A stretch of DNA of 64,000 nt. Origin: Candidatus Pantoea floridensis (GTDB lineage Bacteria > Pseudomonadota > Gammaproteobacteria > Enterobacterales > Enterobacteriaceae). The stretch is taken from assembly GCF_900215435.1 (NCBI RefSeq), contig NZ_OCMY01000001.1, positions 3,968,001 through 4,032,000 on the forward strand. The letters are read 5' to 3'. The position numbers and the translations under genes are program-made. Under the pieces are notes generated by a model, which searched no databases, had not been told where the DNA came from, and was given only the letters and a program-made list of their open reading frames with translations. Each line of letters begins with the position of its first letter. Position 1 is the stretch's first letter. Shown here one piece after another: positions 31,565-40,663 of this stretch.

Positions 31565-33025
31565 TTACAGTAAAGGACTAAAGAAGTAAAACAGTCGTTC
31601 AACGATGCGCTGCCACCAGGCACGTTTCGCCCAGCGCGCACCATCCAGTAAGCGTGAGCGGGCGATATAATCATCTTGTACCGTGGCGAGATCGCTGCCG
31701 AAGCCGTCATCATCTACCACCAATGTGATCTCAAAATTAAGCCAAAGGCTGCGCATATCCAGGTTAACGGTGCCCACTAAACTCAGTTGCCCATCCACCA
31801 GAACGCTTTTGGTATGCAATAAGCCATCTTCGAACTGATAAATTTTCACGCCTGCTTCGAGCAGTTCGGTGAAGAAGGCGCGGCTAGCCCAACCAACCAG
31901 CAACGAATCATTGTGGCGCGGTACAATAATGCTGACTTCAACCCCACGTAATGCAGCGGTGCAGATGGCGTGCAGCAAGTCATCGCTGGGTACGAAGTAG
32001 GGCGTTGTCATGATCAACTGCTCACGTGCTGAGTAAACCGCGGTGAGCAGTGCCTGATGAATCATATCTTCCGGAAAGCCGGGACCGGAGGCGATCACCT
32101 GAATGGTATGGCCACTTTCCTGCTCGAATGGCATGACATTCGCATCAGGTGCCGGCGGCAGAATACGTTTACCCGTTTCAATTTCCCAGTCGCAGGCATA
32201 CACAATGCCCATAGTGGTGGCCACGGGACCTTCCATGCGTGCCATCAGATCGATCCACTGTCCGACACCGGCATCCTGCTTAAAGAAGCGTGGATCGACC
32301 AGATTCATGCTGCCGGTGTAGGCGATGTAGTTATCGATTAGCACCACTTTCCGATGCTGGCGTAAATCCATACGACGCAGGAACACACGTAGCAGGCTTA
32401 CCTGAAGCGCTTCAACCACATCGATGCCCGCATTGCGCATCATATTGACCCACGGGCTGCGGAAGAAGGTGACGCTACCGGCTGAATCCAGCATTAAGCG
32501 GCAATGTACGCCGCGCCGCGATGCAGCCATCAGTGATTCTGCTACTTCATCGGCTAACCCGCCGGGATGCCAGATATAGAACACCATCTCGATATTATGG
32601 CGCGCCAGCTGGATGTCGCGAATCAGCGCATGCATGACATCATCGGAGCTGGTCAGCAACTGCAACTGATTGCCTTTAACGCCGGCAATCCCCTGGCGAT
32701 GACGACACAGCTCAAACAACGAGCGCGCGACTTCGCTATGTTCTGTGGCGAAAATGTGGCGGCACTGTGTAAGATCGTTAAGCCATTTAGCGGTTGAAGG
32801 CCACATGGTGCGGGCACGTTCAGCACGCCGTTTGCCCAAATGCAGTTCACCAAATGAGAGATAAGCGATTATACCCACCAGCGGCAATATATAGATGATC
32901 AGCAGCCAGGCCATTGCCGAGGTCACCGCGCGCCGTTTCATCAGAATGCGTAGCGTGACACCCGCAATCAGCAACCAGTAGCCAAAGAGCAGCAACCAAC
33001 TGATAAGGGTATAAAATGTGGTCAT
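31565..33025 (-). CDS. clsA: cardiolipin synthase A
   Basis: Condenses two phosphatidylglycerol molecules to cardiolipin at the inner membrane. The 486 residues have two N-terminal membrane segments (about 5-25 and 36-58) and two phospholipase-D HKD motifs: [11 protein letters not shown] and [10 protein letters not shown]. The segment from residue 60 ([14 protein letters not shown]) is the usual link. Order yciU-cls-yciY is the same as in E. coli. Confidence 0.97.
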   Translation of the reverse strand: MTTFYTLISWLLLFGYWLLIAGVTLRILMKRRAVTSAMAWLLIIYILPLVGIIAYLSFGELHLGKRRAERARTMWPSTAKWLNDLTQCRHIFATEHSEVARSLFELCRHRQGIAGVKGNQLQLLTSSDDVMHALIRDIQLARHNIEMVFYIWHPGGLADEVAESLMAASRRGVHCRLMLDSAGSVTFFRSPWVNMMRNAGIDVVEALQVSLLRVFLRRMDLRQHRKVVLIDNYIAYTGSMNLVDPRFFKQDAGVGQWIDLMARMEGPVATTMGIVYACDWEIETGKRILPPAPDANVMPFEQESGHTIQVIASGPGFPEDMIHQALLTAVYSAREQLIMTTPYFVPSDDLLHAICTAALRGVEVSIIVPRHNDSLLVGWASRAFFTELLEAGVKIYQFEDGLLHTKSVLVDGQLSLVGTVNLDMRSLWLNFEITLVVDDDGFGSDLATVQDDYIARSRLLDGARWAKRAWWQRIVERLFYFFSPLL

Positions 33026-33187
33026 TAAGTGGACATCCTGTTCGCGCTTTGAAGTGCAAAGTTTACGTGCTGATCACAGGTAGTGAAACCTTTAATCGTG
33101 AATGACACTTCGATGAAGGTTTCGATTTGGCATTTTGGAGCAGATCTTTATAATCCCTGCCGAGTTTAGCCTGTCTGAGAGGATGTG

Positions 33188-33361
33188 ATGAGACGCAGCA
33201 AAAATGAAGTGGCGCGCTGGAGAATGTTACGTCAGGTACATCGTCGCCGTGCTCGCTGGCTGGAAGGGCAATCGCGTCGATACAAACGTATCCACACCAT
33301 TCGTCATCAGGTAGCGCAACAACATCGCCGCTCTATTCTATTTATTTCACAAATGGTCTGA
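33188..33361 (+). CDS. yciY: YciY small basic protein
   Basis: A 57-residue, very Arg-rich protein (MRRSKNEVARWRMLRQ... and WLEGQSRRYKRIH). E. coli YciY is also 57 residues and shares the Trp-Arg-Met and RWLEGQSRR segments. It diverges from cls across about 160 bases. Function unknown; the charge suggests nucleic-acid or membrane contact. The GAGGATGTG run just upstream can serve as ribosome site. Confidence 0.8.
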   Translation: MRRSKNEVARWRMLRQVHRRRARWLEGQSRRYKRIHTIRHQVAQQHRRSILFISQMV

Positions 33362-33376
33362 TTGGCATACGCGGCT

Positions 33377-33547
33377 TTATGCGCCGCGTAGCACCACGAT
33401 CACGTTGACCATCTGTAATGCTGCTGCTAGCACAATCAGCATGACGATGTGCTGTCGTGCGTTGCGCCAGCCTTGCTGACGCCATACCAGAAGTGCTCTG
33501 CCAATGAGTACAAACACCGCCAAAAGCAGTAAAACAGGCTGCCACAT
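33377..33547 (-). CDS. small two-helix membrane protein, unnamed
   Basis: A 56-residue reading frame that starts three bases after the yciI stop and ends in TAA facing yciY. Two hydrophobic segments (residues 3-20, QPVLLLLAVFVLIGRALL, and 34-53) flank a positively charged loop (WRQQGWRNARQH). That is a plausible hairpin in the inner membrane with its loop in the cytosol. No Shine-Dalgarno is seen, so translation would depend on coupling to yciI. I do not recognise a family. E. coli has the unrelated channel gene kch here. Confidence 0.6.
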   Translation of the reverse strand: MWQPVLLLLAVFVLIGRALLVWRQQGWRNARQHIVMLIVLAAALQMVNVIVVLRGA

Positions 33548-33550
33548 AAA

Positions 33551-33847
33551 TCAGAAAACGCGTTTAAACGGCTTAACCGCGACTTTCTCATAGACGCCTG
33601 CTGCGATATAGGGATCATCTTTGGCCCAGGATTCCGCGACTTCCAGTGAGGAGAATTCAGCGATAATCACGGAGCCGGTGAAACCCGCCGGACCTGGATC
33701 ATTACTATCAACCGCTGGTAGCGGGCCTGCAGCAATCAGACGGCCTTCATCCTGCAGCAGCTTCAAACGAGCAAGATGCGCGGGACGTACCGAATTGCGT
33801 TTTTCCAGTGAATCAGCGGTATCTTCCGCATAAATGACGTAAAGCAC
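33551..33847 (-). CDS. yciI: YciI family protein
   Basis: 98-residue protein of the YCII/dimeric ferredoxin-like fold, close to E. coli YciI, for which a weak dehalogenase-like activity was suspected but no role is proven. The conserved His of RPAHLARL and the Asp of AVDSNDPG form the presumed active site. The start codon is GTG, preceded by GGGAG. It runs divergently from tonB. Confidence 0.9.
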   Translation of the reverse strand: MLYVIYAEDTADSLEKRNSVRPAHLARLKLLQDEGRLIAAGPLPAVDSNDPGPAGFTGSVIIAEFSSLEVAESWAKDDPYIAAGVYEKVAVKPFKRVF

Positions 33848-33991
33848 GATGGGATACTCCCGTTAGACTTGCCGAAATTGCGTGACACGTTAAGTGATCG
33901 TTAATCAGAGTGCAAACGAAAGATATTTACACTGTCATTCAGCGCAAAGAGGGTTAAAAAAAGCCTTAAAATGGGTGCCTTACACATCGCT

Positions 33992-34024
33992 TATTGAAAC
34001 TGATTGCTATTTGCATTTAAAATC
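33992..34024 (+). promoter_or_regulatory. tonB promoter region with weak Fur-like site
   Basis: The stretch GAAACTGATTGCTATTTGC followed by ATTTAAAAT closely resembles the E. coli tonB control region, where Fur represses in iron-rich cells. The match to the Fur 7-1-7 consensus is only partial by eye, so both the promoter and Fur control are inferred mainly from gene identity. Confidence 0.45.
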
Positions 34025-34052
34025 TGCGCTTCACTCAATGAACATGAATGAT

Positions 34053-34781
34053 ATGACCACGTTGACTACGCCTTTTCCTACACGTACTCCTGTTGCTGTA
34101 ATTTTATCCGTGGTACTTCACGGTTCGTTGATTGCTGGCATTCTCTATGCATCCTTTCATCAGGTCATTGAAGTTCCAAAAGCGTCACAGCCAATTAGCG
34201 TGTCCCTTGTGGCACCGGAAGTGCAGCCAGAGCCTGCACCCGCAGAGGTGACACCGCCGCCGCCAGAGCCCGAACCAGAGCCAGAAGTGGCGCCTGAACC
34301 GCCTAAGGTTGAGCCAGTGCCCATTCCTAAACCTGAACCTAAGCCGAAGCCTAAACCCAAACCGAAGCCTAAGGTTGAGAAAAAGCCTGAGCCGAAACCA
34401 CGGCAGGAAGTGAAGCCACAGGAAAATCCGGTCAAACAAGAGGCGCCTACTACGCAGACACGCCCAACGACAGCACCTAAAGCAAATCCGACTGCGACCC
34501 CAAGCGTTTCAGATGGCCCGAAAGCGATGAATGTGAGTAAGCCCGCTTATCCCGCGCGTGCATTTGCGCTACGCGTAGAAGGACGCGTACGCGTGCAGTT
34601 TGATGTGGATAGTGATGGTCGCGTAGACAACGTGGAGATTTTATCTGCTGAACCGCGCAATATGTTTGAGCGAGAAGTGAAACAGGCTATGAAGAAATGG
34701 CGCTATCAACCCGGTCGTCCAGGCAAAAATCTGACCATGAATATCGTGTTCCGTATTAATGGCGGCGCGAATATTGAGTAA
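34053..34781 (+). CDS. tonB: TonB energy transducer
   Basis: Carries proton-motive energy from ExbBD to outer-membrane receptors. From [16 protein letters not shown] the product is 242 residues (E. coli 239). It has one N-terminal membrane anchor (about 13-33) with the conserved Ser-His face (VVLHGSL). A long Pro-rich rod follows: Glu-Pro then Lys-Pro repeats, about residues 65-120. The C-terminal domain has KPAYPARA and ends INGGANIE. Alternative starts at 34038 and 34044 add a few residues; no strong ribosome site decides. Confidence 0.95.
   Translation: MTTLTTPFPTRTPVAVILSVVLHGSLIAGILYASFHQVIEVPKASQPISVSLVAPEVQPEPAPAEVTPPPPEPEPEPEVAPEPPKVEPVPIPKPEPKPKPKPKPKPKVEKKPEPKPRQEVKPQENPVKQEAPTTQTRPTTAPKANPTATPSVSDGPKAMNVSKPAYPARAFALRVEGRVRVQFDVDSDGRVDNVEILSAEPRNMFEREVKQAMKKWRYQPGRPGKNLTMNIVFRINGGANIE
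34240..34400 (+). repeat. short tandem repeats coding for Glu-Pro and Lys-Pro runs in tonB
   Basis: CCTAAACC/CCGAAGCC-type 6-base units repeat imperfectly through tonB, coding for the PEPEPE and KPKPKP rod that crosses the periplasm. Such repeats can change length by slippage. Confidence 0.8.
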
Positions 34782-34800
34782 AACCATGTGATTGATGAGC

Positions 34801-34831
34801 AAAAAGAAAGCGGTCAGATGACCGCTTTTTG
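34801..34831. terminator. bidirectional tonB/yciA terminator
   Basis: Stem AAAGCGGTCA/TGACCGCTTT with T-runs on both sides, between the convergent tonB and yciA. Confidence 0.9.
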
Positions 34832-34835
34832 CGTT

Positions 34836-35255
34836 TTAAACATCGCTTAGATGACTTCTGCCGGGCGGCAGGGGGCGAGATTGCCCGGTGTTATCAACGG
34901 CCACGTAGACAAATACCGCTTCAGTGGCACAGTAAGTCTGACCGATAGGTTCAGACGAAACTTTCTTAATCCACACTTCGACATTGATGGTCATCGAGCT
35001 ATTGCCGGTGCGGATGCAGCGAGCATAGCAACTCACCACATCGCCCACCGCTACCGGTTTGAGGAATGTCATCCCATCAACGCGCACGGTGACAACGCGA
35101 CCTTCGGCGATCTCTTTCGCCTTAATGGCGCCGCCCATGTCCATCTGCGACATCAACCAGCCACCAAAAATATCGCCATTGGCATTGGTATCTGCGGGCA
35201 TTGCCAGAGTGCGCAATACCATTTCGCCTTGCGGCGACTTATGTTTTTCTTCCAT
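34836..35255 (-). CDS. yciA: acyl-CoA thioesterase YciA
   Basis: Hot-dog-fold thioesterase hydrolysing a broad range of acyl-CoAs in the cytosol. The 139 residues contain the conserved catalytic segment NANGDIFGGWLMSQMD, with its Asp-containing loop, and VRVDGMTFLKPVAVGD. It lies in the order yciC-yciB-yciA reading away from ompW, as in E. coli. Confidence 0.95.
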   Translation of the reverse strand: MEEKHKSPQGEMVLRTLAMPADTNANGDIFGGWLMSQMDMGGAIKAKEIAEGRVVTVRVDGMTFLKPVAVGDVVSCYARCIRTGNSSMTINVEVWIKKVSSEPIGQTYCATEAVFVYVAVDNTGQSRPLPPGRSHLSDV

Positions 35256-35309
35256 TGCTCAGTTCTTCTGCAGGTGAAGAGAAGCCCGACAATATCGGGC
35301 GGAGTCGCT

Positions 35310-35849
35310 TTATTTTTGTTCTTGTTGCGGCATCTGTCGCCAGATATATACGCCGCTTAGCAGGGTGAAGAGTAGGGTCAGGCCGGTCAGACCGAACACT
35401 TTAAAGTTAACCCAAAACTCCTGCGATAACCAAAACGCAACATAAATATTTGCCAGACCGCAAGCGAGGAAAAAAATCGCCCAGGCAATATTAAGATGAC
35501 GCCAAACGCCTGAAGGCAGCTGTAGCTCTTTACCTAGCATGCTTTGGATCAACGGTTGTTTCATGAACCACTGGCTATAAAGCAGCGCCAGTGCGAACAA
35601 GGAGTAGATCACGGTGACTTTCCATTTGATGAACTCATCGTTATGGAACACCAGCGTTAGCGTGCCAAAAACGGCTACCAGCACGAAGGTAAAAATGGTC
35701 ATCTTTTCCAGCTTACGATACAGCACCCAGCTGACGACCAGCGCCAGGCCAGTCGCAACAATGAGTGCGCCAGATGCCACAAAAATGTCGTACAGCTTGT
35801 AAAAGATGAAGAAAACTACCAGGGGAAGAAAATCGAGTAACTGCTTCAT
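35310..35849 (-). CDS. yciB: inner-membrane septation protein A (YciB)
   Basis: A 179-residue polytopic inner-membrane protein with about five helices. Its homologue in Shigella was named IspZ and linked to septation; in E. coli it interacts with cell elongation and division proteins. The opening [21 protein letters not shown] is highly typical of the family. It follows yciC by a 60-base gap. Confidence 0.95.
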   Translation of the reverse strand: MKQLLDFLPLVVFFIFYKLYDIFVASGALIVATGLALVVSWVLYRKLEKMTIFTFVLVAVFGTLTLVFHNDEFIKWKVTVIYSLFALALLYSQWFMKQPLIQSMLGKELQLPSGVWRHLNIAWAIFFLACGLANIYVAFWLSQEFWVNFKVFGLTGLTLLFTLLSGVYIWRQMPQQEQK

Positions 35850-35909
35850 AGCGTTTCCAATTAGGGCAGGAGCGTTCAGTTAAGGGCGCCCAATTGAGCG
35901 CCTTAACGA

Positions 35910-36644
35910 TTAACGTAACAGCATATAGAGCCGGTACAGATAGATAATTAATACAGCGGAGACCAGATTGCCCAGCGCGTTTAACACCACGGAAGCGATG
36001 TTCGCAGGAAGTACGGTCAGCGATGAAAAGAAGAACATTAAAACGATCTTTGCCAGCAGCCACAGCACGATCGCTGGCGCAATGACCTTAATGTTTTTCC
36101 ACGCGAGACGCATACTGGCACGCATGGCAGCGAAGACCCCTTGCTTTTCACTGGCCAGAATCACTGGCGCCAGCGAAAACAGTATCGCCAGAATCACGCC
36201 CGGTACCATCAGTACCATAAAGCCCAATTGCACCAGCAGCGTGATCAGGAAAGTTTGCAACAGTAGCTTTGGCAGCATGGGTGCAGAAGCGCCAATCGCA
36301 CGTAGCGCACTGACGCGTTGTCCACCAGAAACCATGGGGATCAGGCATAGCATGCCACCCAGCAGCAGCGTGTTGCCAATCAGGGCCGCGAAGGTTCCCG
36401 CCGCAGATGCACGCAGGAGAATTCGTTGCTGATCGGGTGACATATTCTGCACGAGCTCAAACAGCGACGATGCACTGTCATCTGACTGACTTAACAACGA
36501 TAGCTGCTCTTCACCAGGCGTTAACGCATGGCCGACAATCACAGTAATGAACGAGGTCAGCAGTGCCATCAGTAAAATAGTAACCAACTGATGGCGCAAA
36601 AAATTTCCTGTGTCACGGTATAACGAGCTTGCCGTGATAGACAT
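35910..36644 (-). CDS. yciC: YciC family inner-membrane protein (UPF0259)
   Basis: A 244-residue integral membrane protein with about six hydrophobic segments, of unknown biochemical role. The N-terminus [19 protein letters not shown] is typical for the family. It is the first gene of yciC-yciB-yciA; in E. coli YciB and YciC are reported to act together in envelope homeostasis. Confidence 0.92.
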   Translation of the reverse strand: MSITASSLYRDTGNFLRHQLVTILLMALLTSFITVIVGHALTPGEEQLSLLSQSDDSASSLFELVQNMSPDQQRILLRASAAGTFAALIGNTLLLGGMLCLIPMVSGGQRVSALRAIGASAPMLPKLLLQTFLITLLVQLGFMVLMVPGVILAILFSLAPVILASEKQGVFAAMRASMRLAWKNIKVIAPAIVLWLLAKIVLMFFFSSLTVLPANIASVVLNALGNLVSAVLIIYLYRLYMLLR

Positions 36645-36728
36645 GTAAACTCCTTGAAAGAACCGGATTAATTAACCCGGCGATTGTACATGTTCTATTG
36701 GCGTGCTGGCACCCGCATTGCGATAACT

Positions 36729-37088
36729 TTATGTCATCTCAGGTAAAGAAGGGTGAAAAAGGGCGGGAAGACCATAGCGCGCACGGGCGCGATCGCAGGC
36801 TTCGTTCACCTCCCCGTTCTCTCCAGACATCGAAAATTCACGGCAAGGCGACGGACGTTGCTGATAAATACCGCAGGATACGCAGCCGCCAACGTCCCCT
36901 TGCAGCGCAATACAGTGCGGCTGACGATCGTTGGTGCCGCGCATATTGCGCATCAGTAGGCCTAACGGTTCGGTTAACTCAACGGGGACGGCACCGGCGC
37001 CATCATCGGCTTCGGCCCAGTAAAAGGAGACACGGAAGTACGCGCAACATGCGCCACACGTCATACAGGGGTTAAGTAAATCGCTCAT
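36729..37088 (-). CDS. YkgJ-type cysteine-cluster protein
   Basis: 119 residues from [15 protein letters not shown]. The CxxCxxCC cluster (CMTCGACC), together with [14 protein letters not shown], defines the UPF0153/YkgJ family of putative zinc- or iron-sulfur-binding proteins; no function is established. It ends about 85 bases before yciC on the same strand, so it may lead that unit. The start is the ATG; a GTG five codons upstream is possible. Confidence 0.85.
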   Translation of the reverse strand: MSDLLNPCMTCGACCAYFRVSFYWAEADDGAGAVPVELTEPLGLLMRNMRGTNDRQPHCIALQGDVGGCVSCGIYQQRPSPCREFSMSGENGEVNEACDRARARYGLPALFHPSLPEMT

Positions 37089-37201
37089 CTGATCGCCCGC
37101 CACTCCTCATGCATCGAACCAAAATCACTCAGGAAAAAGTAAAATAATCACCCCAAAAAATTTTCGCAAGCAGACAATTATTGCGCCGTGTAAAGCCAAA
37201 A

Positions 37202-37215
37202 TTGATCTGAATCAA
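37202..37215. promoter_or_regulatory. FNR binding site upstream of ompW
   Basis: TTGATCTGAATCAA is a perfect match to the FNR consensus TTGAT-N4-ATCAA. It stands about 120 bases before the ompW start. E. coli ompW is activated by FNR without oxygen, so the site is expected; binding is inferred from sequence. Confidence 0.85.
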
Positions 37216-37333
37216 TTCATTGTTTTTTAAGTGATTAATTTATATTGAGGAAGATGATCTTTTACCAAAAAAGGGGTAAATGTTGTGCCGCGAACACGAT
37301 TAAGACCCTACTTTATTTGGCAAAGGAGTGATT

Positions 37334-37966
37334 ATGAAACTGGCAAAATGCGCGCTGCTAATGGCACTGGCCATCCCGCAACTGGCACTGGCTCATGAAG
37401 CAGGTGATTTCTTTATGCGCGCAGGTAGCGCGACCGTACGTCCGACCGAAGGCTCTGACAATGTGCTGGGAATGGGCGGCTTCAATGTAAGTAACGATAC
37501 CCAACTTGGTTTAACCTTTACCTATATGGCGACGGACAACATTGGCGTTGAATTGTTAGCAGCAACCCCCTTCCGTCATAAAGTTGGCCTCGGCGCCACC
37601 GGCAACCTTGCCACCGTGCGCCAGCTGCCACCGACATTAATGGCGCAATACTATTTCTTTGATAGCAATAGCAAAGTGCGTCCTTATGTCGGCGCGGGTA
37701 TCAACTACACCACTTTTTATGATGCAAAATTTAATCAGACAGGCAAAGACGCCGGTTTAAGCGATCTCAGTGTGAAAGATTCGTGGGGGCTGGCGGGTCA
37801 GGTTGGTTTGGATTATCAAATCAACCGCGACTGGATGCTTAATGCATCGCTGTGGTACATGGACATTGATACAGAGGTGAAATTCAAAGCCAACGGTGAG
37901 CAGCAAAATATTAATACTCGCATCGATCCCTGGGTATTCTTCTTCGGCGTGGGTTACCGTTTCTAA
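37334..37966 (+). CDS. ompW: outer membrane protein W
   Basis: Eight-stranded beta barrel of 210 residues with a hydrophobic channel; it is used by colicin S4 in E. coli. A signal peptide of about 20 residues ends LALA; the mature part begins HEAGDFFMRAGSATVRP and ends in a C-terminal aromatic (VGYRF), the mark of an outer-membrane barrel. AAAGGAG precedes the ATG. The FNR box upstream implies induction under oxygen limitation. Confidence 0.96.
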   Translation: MKLAKCALLMALAIPQLALAHEAGDFFMRAGSATVRPTEGSDNVLGMGGFNVSNDTQLGLTFTYMATDNIGVELLAATPFRHKVGLGATGNLATVRQLPPTLMAQYYFFDSNSKVRPYVGAGINYTTFYDAKFNQTGKDAGLSDLSVKDSWGLAGQVGLDYQINRDWMLNASLWYMDIDTEVKFKANGEQQNINTRIDPWVFFFGVGYRF

Positions 37967-37983
37967 CGGGGATGCCGTAAAGG

Positions 37984-38010
37984 AAACGGGCGACCAGATG
38001 GTCGCCCGTT
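37984..38010. terminator. ompW terminator (possibly bidirectional)
   Basis: Perfect 11-bp stem AACGGGCGACC/GGTCGCCCGTT with an AGAT loop, then GTGTTATTTA. It lies between the convergent ompW and the BON-domain gene. The T-runs are modest on both strands. Confidence 0.7.
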
Positions 38011-38013
38011 GTG

Positions 38014-38328
38014 TTATTTAATCTGCATATTGTTAACCACAGATTTTACACCCGCTACGCTGCGCGTTACTGCAACGGCACGGTTAGCCATCTGTGGTGA
38101 GCTAACAAAACCACTCAGCTGAACTTTGCCCTTGAAGGTTTCAACGTTGATCTCAGTAGATTTCAGCGATTCATCATTTAACAACTGTGCCTTAACTTTG
38201 GTGGTGACAACCGTATCGTCGATGTATCCACCCGTGCCTTCTTTTGTTGCTGTTGGTGCACAAGCGCTCAGCGTCAGTGCCACTACTGCAGCCATCAAAA
38301 ATCCTGCCACGACTTTGAAAAAATTCAT
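38014..38328 (-). CDS. BON-domain lipoprotein
   Basis: A 104-residue exported protein. The lipobox LSAC places the lipidated cysteine at residue 23, and the +2 alanine suggests sorting to the outer membrane. The rest is one BON domain of the OsmY/DolP type (TTKVKAQLLNDESLKSTEI, GKVQLSGFV, VAVTRSVAGVKSVVN), a lipid-binding fold used in envelope stress. E. coli has yciG-yciF-yciE at this position. A role in stress is inferred from the family. Confidence 0.88.
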   Translation of the reverse strand: MNFFKVVAGFLMAAVVALTLSACAPTATKEGTGGYIDDTVVTTKVKAQLLNDESLKSTEINVETFKGKVQLSGFVSSPQMANRAVAVTRSVAGVKSVVNNMQIK

Positions 38329-38580
38329 TGGTTATCTCCCTGTCTTAGATGATGTTTCGCCGCAATGGGGCGGCGCAGTTAATTGTGGTCTGAGCTTGCG
38401 CAATCGGCAAACCTCTCGATGCGAAAAAGTTAGAAATGCGTGATTTTTGCCACTTATTGATCCAATAACACGTTTATCGACCAGGTTAGGCTGGTGGTGC
38501 AGGTTAAAAGTGATGTTGATTGATTAAAACGAGCAGATCTGAGCGGCAACACAGACGTTGCAGGGAAACAAAATGTAGAA

Positions 38581-38615
38581 ACGAGACCTTATCCGCGTGC
38601 GCGAATAAGGCCTCG
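38581..38615 (-). terminator. trp operon terminator
   Basis: Long hairpin pairing CGAGGCCTTAT with ATAAGGTCTCG around a GC core, followed by TTTCT on the minus strand, six bases after the trpA stop. Confidence 0.85.
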
Positions 38616-38620
38616 TGATT

Positions 38621-39424
38621 TTAGAGGGTGGCTGCTTTAAGGTTGCTAACGAAGGTTTTCAGTTCGCTGAGCAGGCTGGCGGGATCGTTTTGGTTACGTT
38701 CAATGATTTTCACAATCGCTGAGCCGGAAATTGCACCTGCAGCGCCTGCCGCAATGGCGTCCTTTACCTGACCTGGCTCGGAAATACCAAACCCCTGCAG
38801 CGGCGGAGCCGCATTGAATTCACGCAGCTTCTCAACCAGATGATGCAGCGGCTGGCTTGCACGATTCTCTGAGCCGGTAACACCAGCACGGGACAGCAAA
38901 TAGGTGTAACCGCGGCCGTGCTGAGCAATTTCGTGCAGTAGCGCATCGTCCGCATTCGGCGGACAGATAAAGATCGGTGCCACGTTGTGGCGCATTGCTG
39001 CCTGACGGAATGGCGCCGACTCCTCCACCGGAACATCCGCTACCAGCACCGAATCCACACCCACGGCGGCGCACTGCGCATAAAAATTATCGATACCTTT
39101 ACTGAACACCAGATTAGCGTACATCAGCAGACCAATCGGCAGGTCAGGATATTTCTGACGTACGGTCGCCAGAATTTCAAAACACTGAGCCACCGTGGTA
39201 CCGGAAGCAAAGGCACGGAGCGTAGCGCCCTGGATGGTTGGACCATCTGCCAGCGGATCGGAAAACGGAATACCGAGTTCTAAAGCATCTGCGCCGCCAG
39301 CGACTAACGTATCAATGATCTTCAGCGACAGTTCAGGCGAGGGATCGCCGAGGGTGACGAAGGGCACAAAAGCGCCTTCTTTTTTCGCCGACAGACGTTG
39401 AAACAGCTGATTATAACGTTCCAT
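38621..39424 (-). CDS. trpA: tryptophan synthase alpha chain
   Basis: Cleaves indole-3-glycerol phosphate to indole, which is channelled to TrpB. The 267-residue TIM barrel has the catalytic Glu49 and Asp60 within [15 protein letters not shown]. The start overlaps the trpB stop by one base, so the two subunits are translationally coupled. It is the last gene of the trp operon. Confidence 0.98.
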   Translation of the reverse strand: MERYNQLFQRLSAKKEGAFVPFVTLGDPSPELSLKIIDTLVAGGADALELGIPFSDPLADGPTIQGATLRAFASGTTVAQCFEILATVRQKYPDLPIGLLMYANLVFSKGIDNFYAQCAAVGVDSVLVADVPVEESAPFRQAAMRHNVAPIFICPPNADDALLHEIAQHGRGYTYLLSRAGVTGSENRASQPLHHLVEKLREFNAAPPLQGFGISEPGQVKDAIAAGAAGAISGSAIVKIIERNQNDPASLLSELKTFVSNLKAATL

Positions 39425-40617
39425 CAGATCTCTCCCTTGGCTTTCAAAATATCGTGAACGGTGAAGATGTCTTTGTCGCCGCGGCCGGAGAGGTTAACCA
39501 CCAGCAGCTGCTCTTTATCCGGATTCTCGTGAATCATTTTCAACGCGTGAGCCAGCGCATGCGATGACTCTAACGCAGGGATAATCCCTTCTGAGCGACA
39601 TAGTTCTTTAAAGGCGCTGAGCGCTTCGTCATCAGTAATCGAGACATATTCCGCACGGCCAATACTGTTCAAATGTGCATGTTGCGGGCCAACTGACGGG
39701 AAGTCTAGACCGGCGGAAATCGAGTAGGACTCTTCAATCTGGCCTTCTTCTGTCTGCATCATGGGTGCTTTCATGCCGAAATAGATCCCTACGCGACCAT
39801 GTTTTAGCGGTGCGCCGTGTTCCCCGGTTTCGATACCGTGACCAGCAGGCTCAACGCCGATCAGACCCACGCTGGTTTCGTCGATAAAGTCAGCAAACAT
39901 GCCGATCGCGTTCGAACCGCCGCCAACACAGGCTAACACCGCATCTGGCAGGCGGCCTTCGCGTTCCAGAATCTGGGCTTTTGTCTCTTCACCAATCATG
40001 CGCTGGAATTCACGAACGATGGTCGGGAACGGGTGCGGACCCGCCGCGGTGCCGAGCATATAGTGCGCGGTTTCGTAGCTGCCAGACCAGTCACGCAATG
40101 CCTCATTACAGGCATCTTTCAATGTTGCGCTGCCGCTGTGCACCGGAATGACCTCCGCACCCATCAAACGCATACGAAATACGTTTGGCGACTGGCGTTC
40201 AACATCTTTAGCACCCATATAAATGCGGCACTTCATGCCGAGCAGGGCGCAGGCTAACGCCGAGGCCACGCCGTGTTGACCCGCGCCGGTTTCAGCGATG
40301 ATCTCATTTTTACCCATGCGCTTCGCCAGCAATGCCTGACCCAGCACCTGGTTGGTTTTGTGTGCGCCGCCGTGCAGCAGGTCTTCACGTTTCAAATAAA
40401 GGCGCGTTTTTGTGCCTTTGGTGAGATTACTACACAGCGTCAAAGCCGTTGGACGCCCGGCATAGTTTTTCAGCAGGTCAGTAAACTCGGCCTGAAACTC
40501 CGGATCGCGCTGTGCTTCGACGAAGGCATTTTCCAGCTGGCGCAGCGCTGGCATCAGGATTTGCGGCACATATTGGCCGCCAAACTCGCCAAAATAGGGA
40601 TTCAATAACGTGGTCAT
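39424..40617 (-). CDS. trpB: tryptophan synthase beta chain
   Basis: Pyridoxal-phosphate enzyme that joins indole to serine. The 397 residues start [19 protein letters not shown] and carry the PLP lysine Lys87 in HGGAHKTNQ and the phosphate-binding GGGSNAIG loop. A much longer in-frame start 31 codons upstream runs back into trpCF and is not credible. Confidence 0.98.
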   Translation of the reverse strand: MTTLLNPYFGEFGGQYVPQILMPALRQLENAFVEAQRDPEFQAEFTDLLKNYAGRPTALTLCSNLTKGTKTRLYLKREDLLHGGAHKTNQVLGQALLAKRMGKNEIIAETGAGQHGVASALACALLGMKCRIYMGAKDVERQSPNVFRMRLMGAEVIPVHSGSATLKDACNEALRDWSGSYETAHYMLGTAAGPHPFPTIVREFQRMIGEETKAQILEREGRLPDAVLACVGGGSNAIGMFADFIDETSVGLIGVEPAGHGIETGEHGAPLKHGRVGIYFGMKAPMMQTEEGQIEESYSISAGLDFPSVGPQHAHLNSIGRAEYVSITDDEALSAFKELCRSEGIIPALESSHALAHALKMIHENPDKEQLLVVNLSGRGDKDIFTVHDILKAKGEI

Positions 40618-40663
40618 TTTTTCATCTTCCTTATTCGGCCCGCACGATGGCGGGCAAGCGAAA

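Noticed and set aside
33342-33618. Longer minus-strand frames of 60-67 codons overlapping yciI and its downstream gap
   Set aside because: They overlap yciI in other frames and lack coherent protein features; the 56-residue two-helix frame explains this space better.
34160-34439. Gly- and Phe/Leu-rich frames antisense to tonB
   Set aside because: They are shadows of the Pro-rich repeat in tonB, with no ribosome site.
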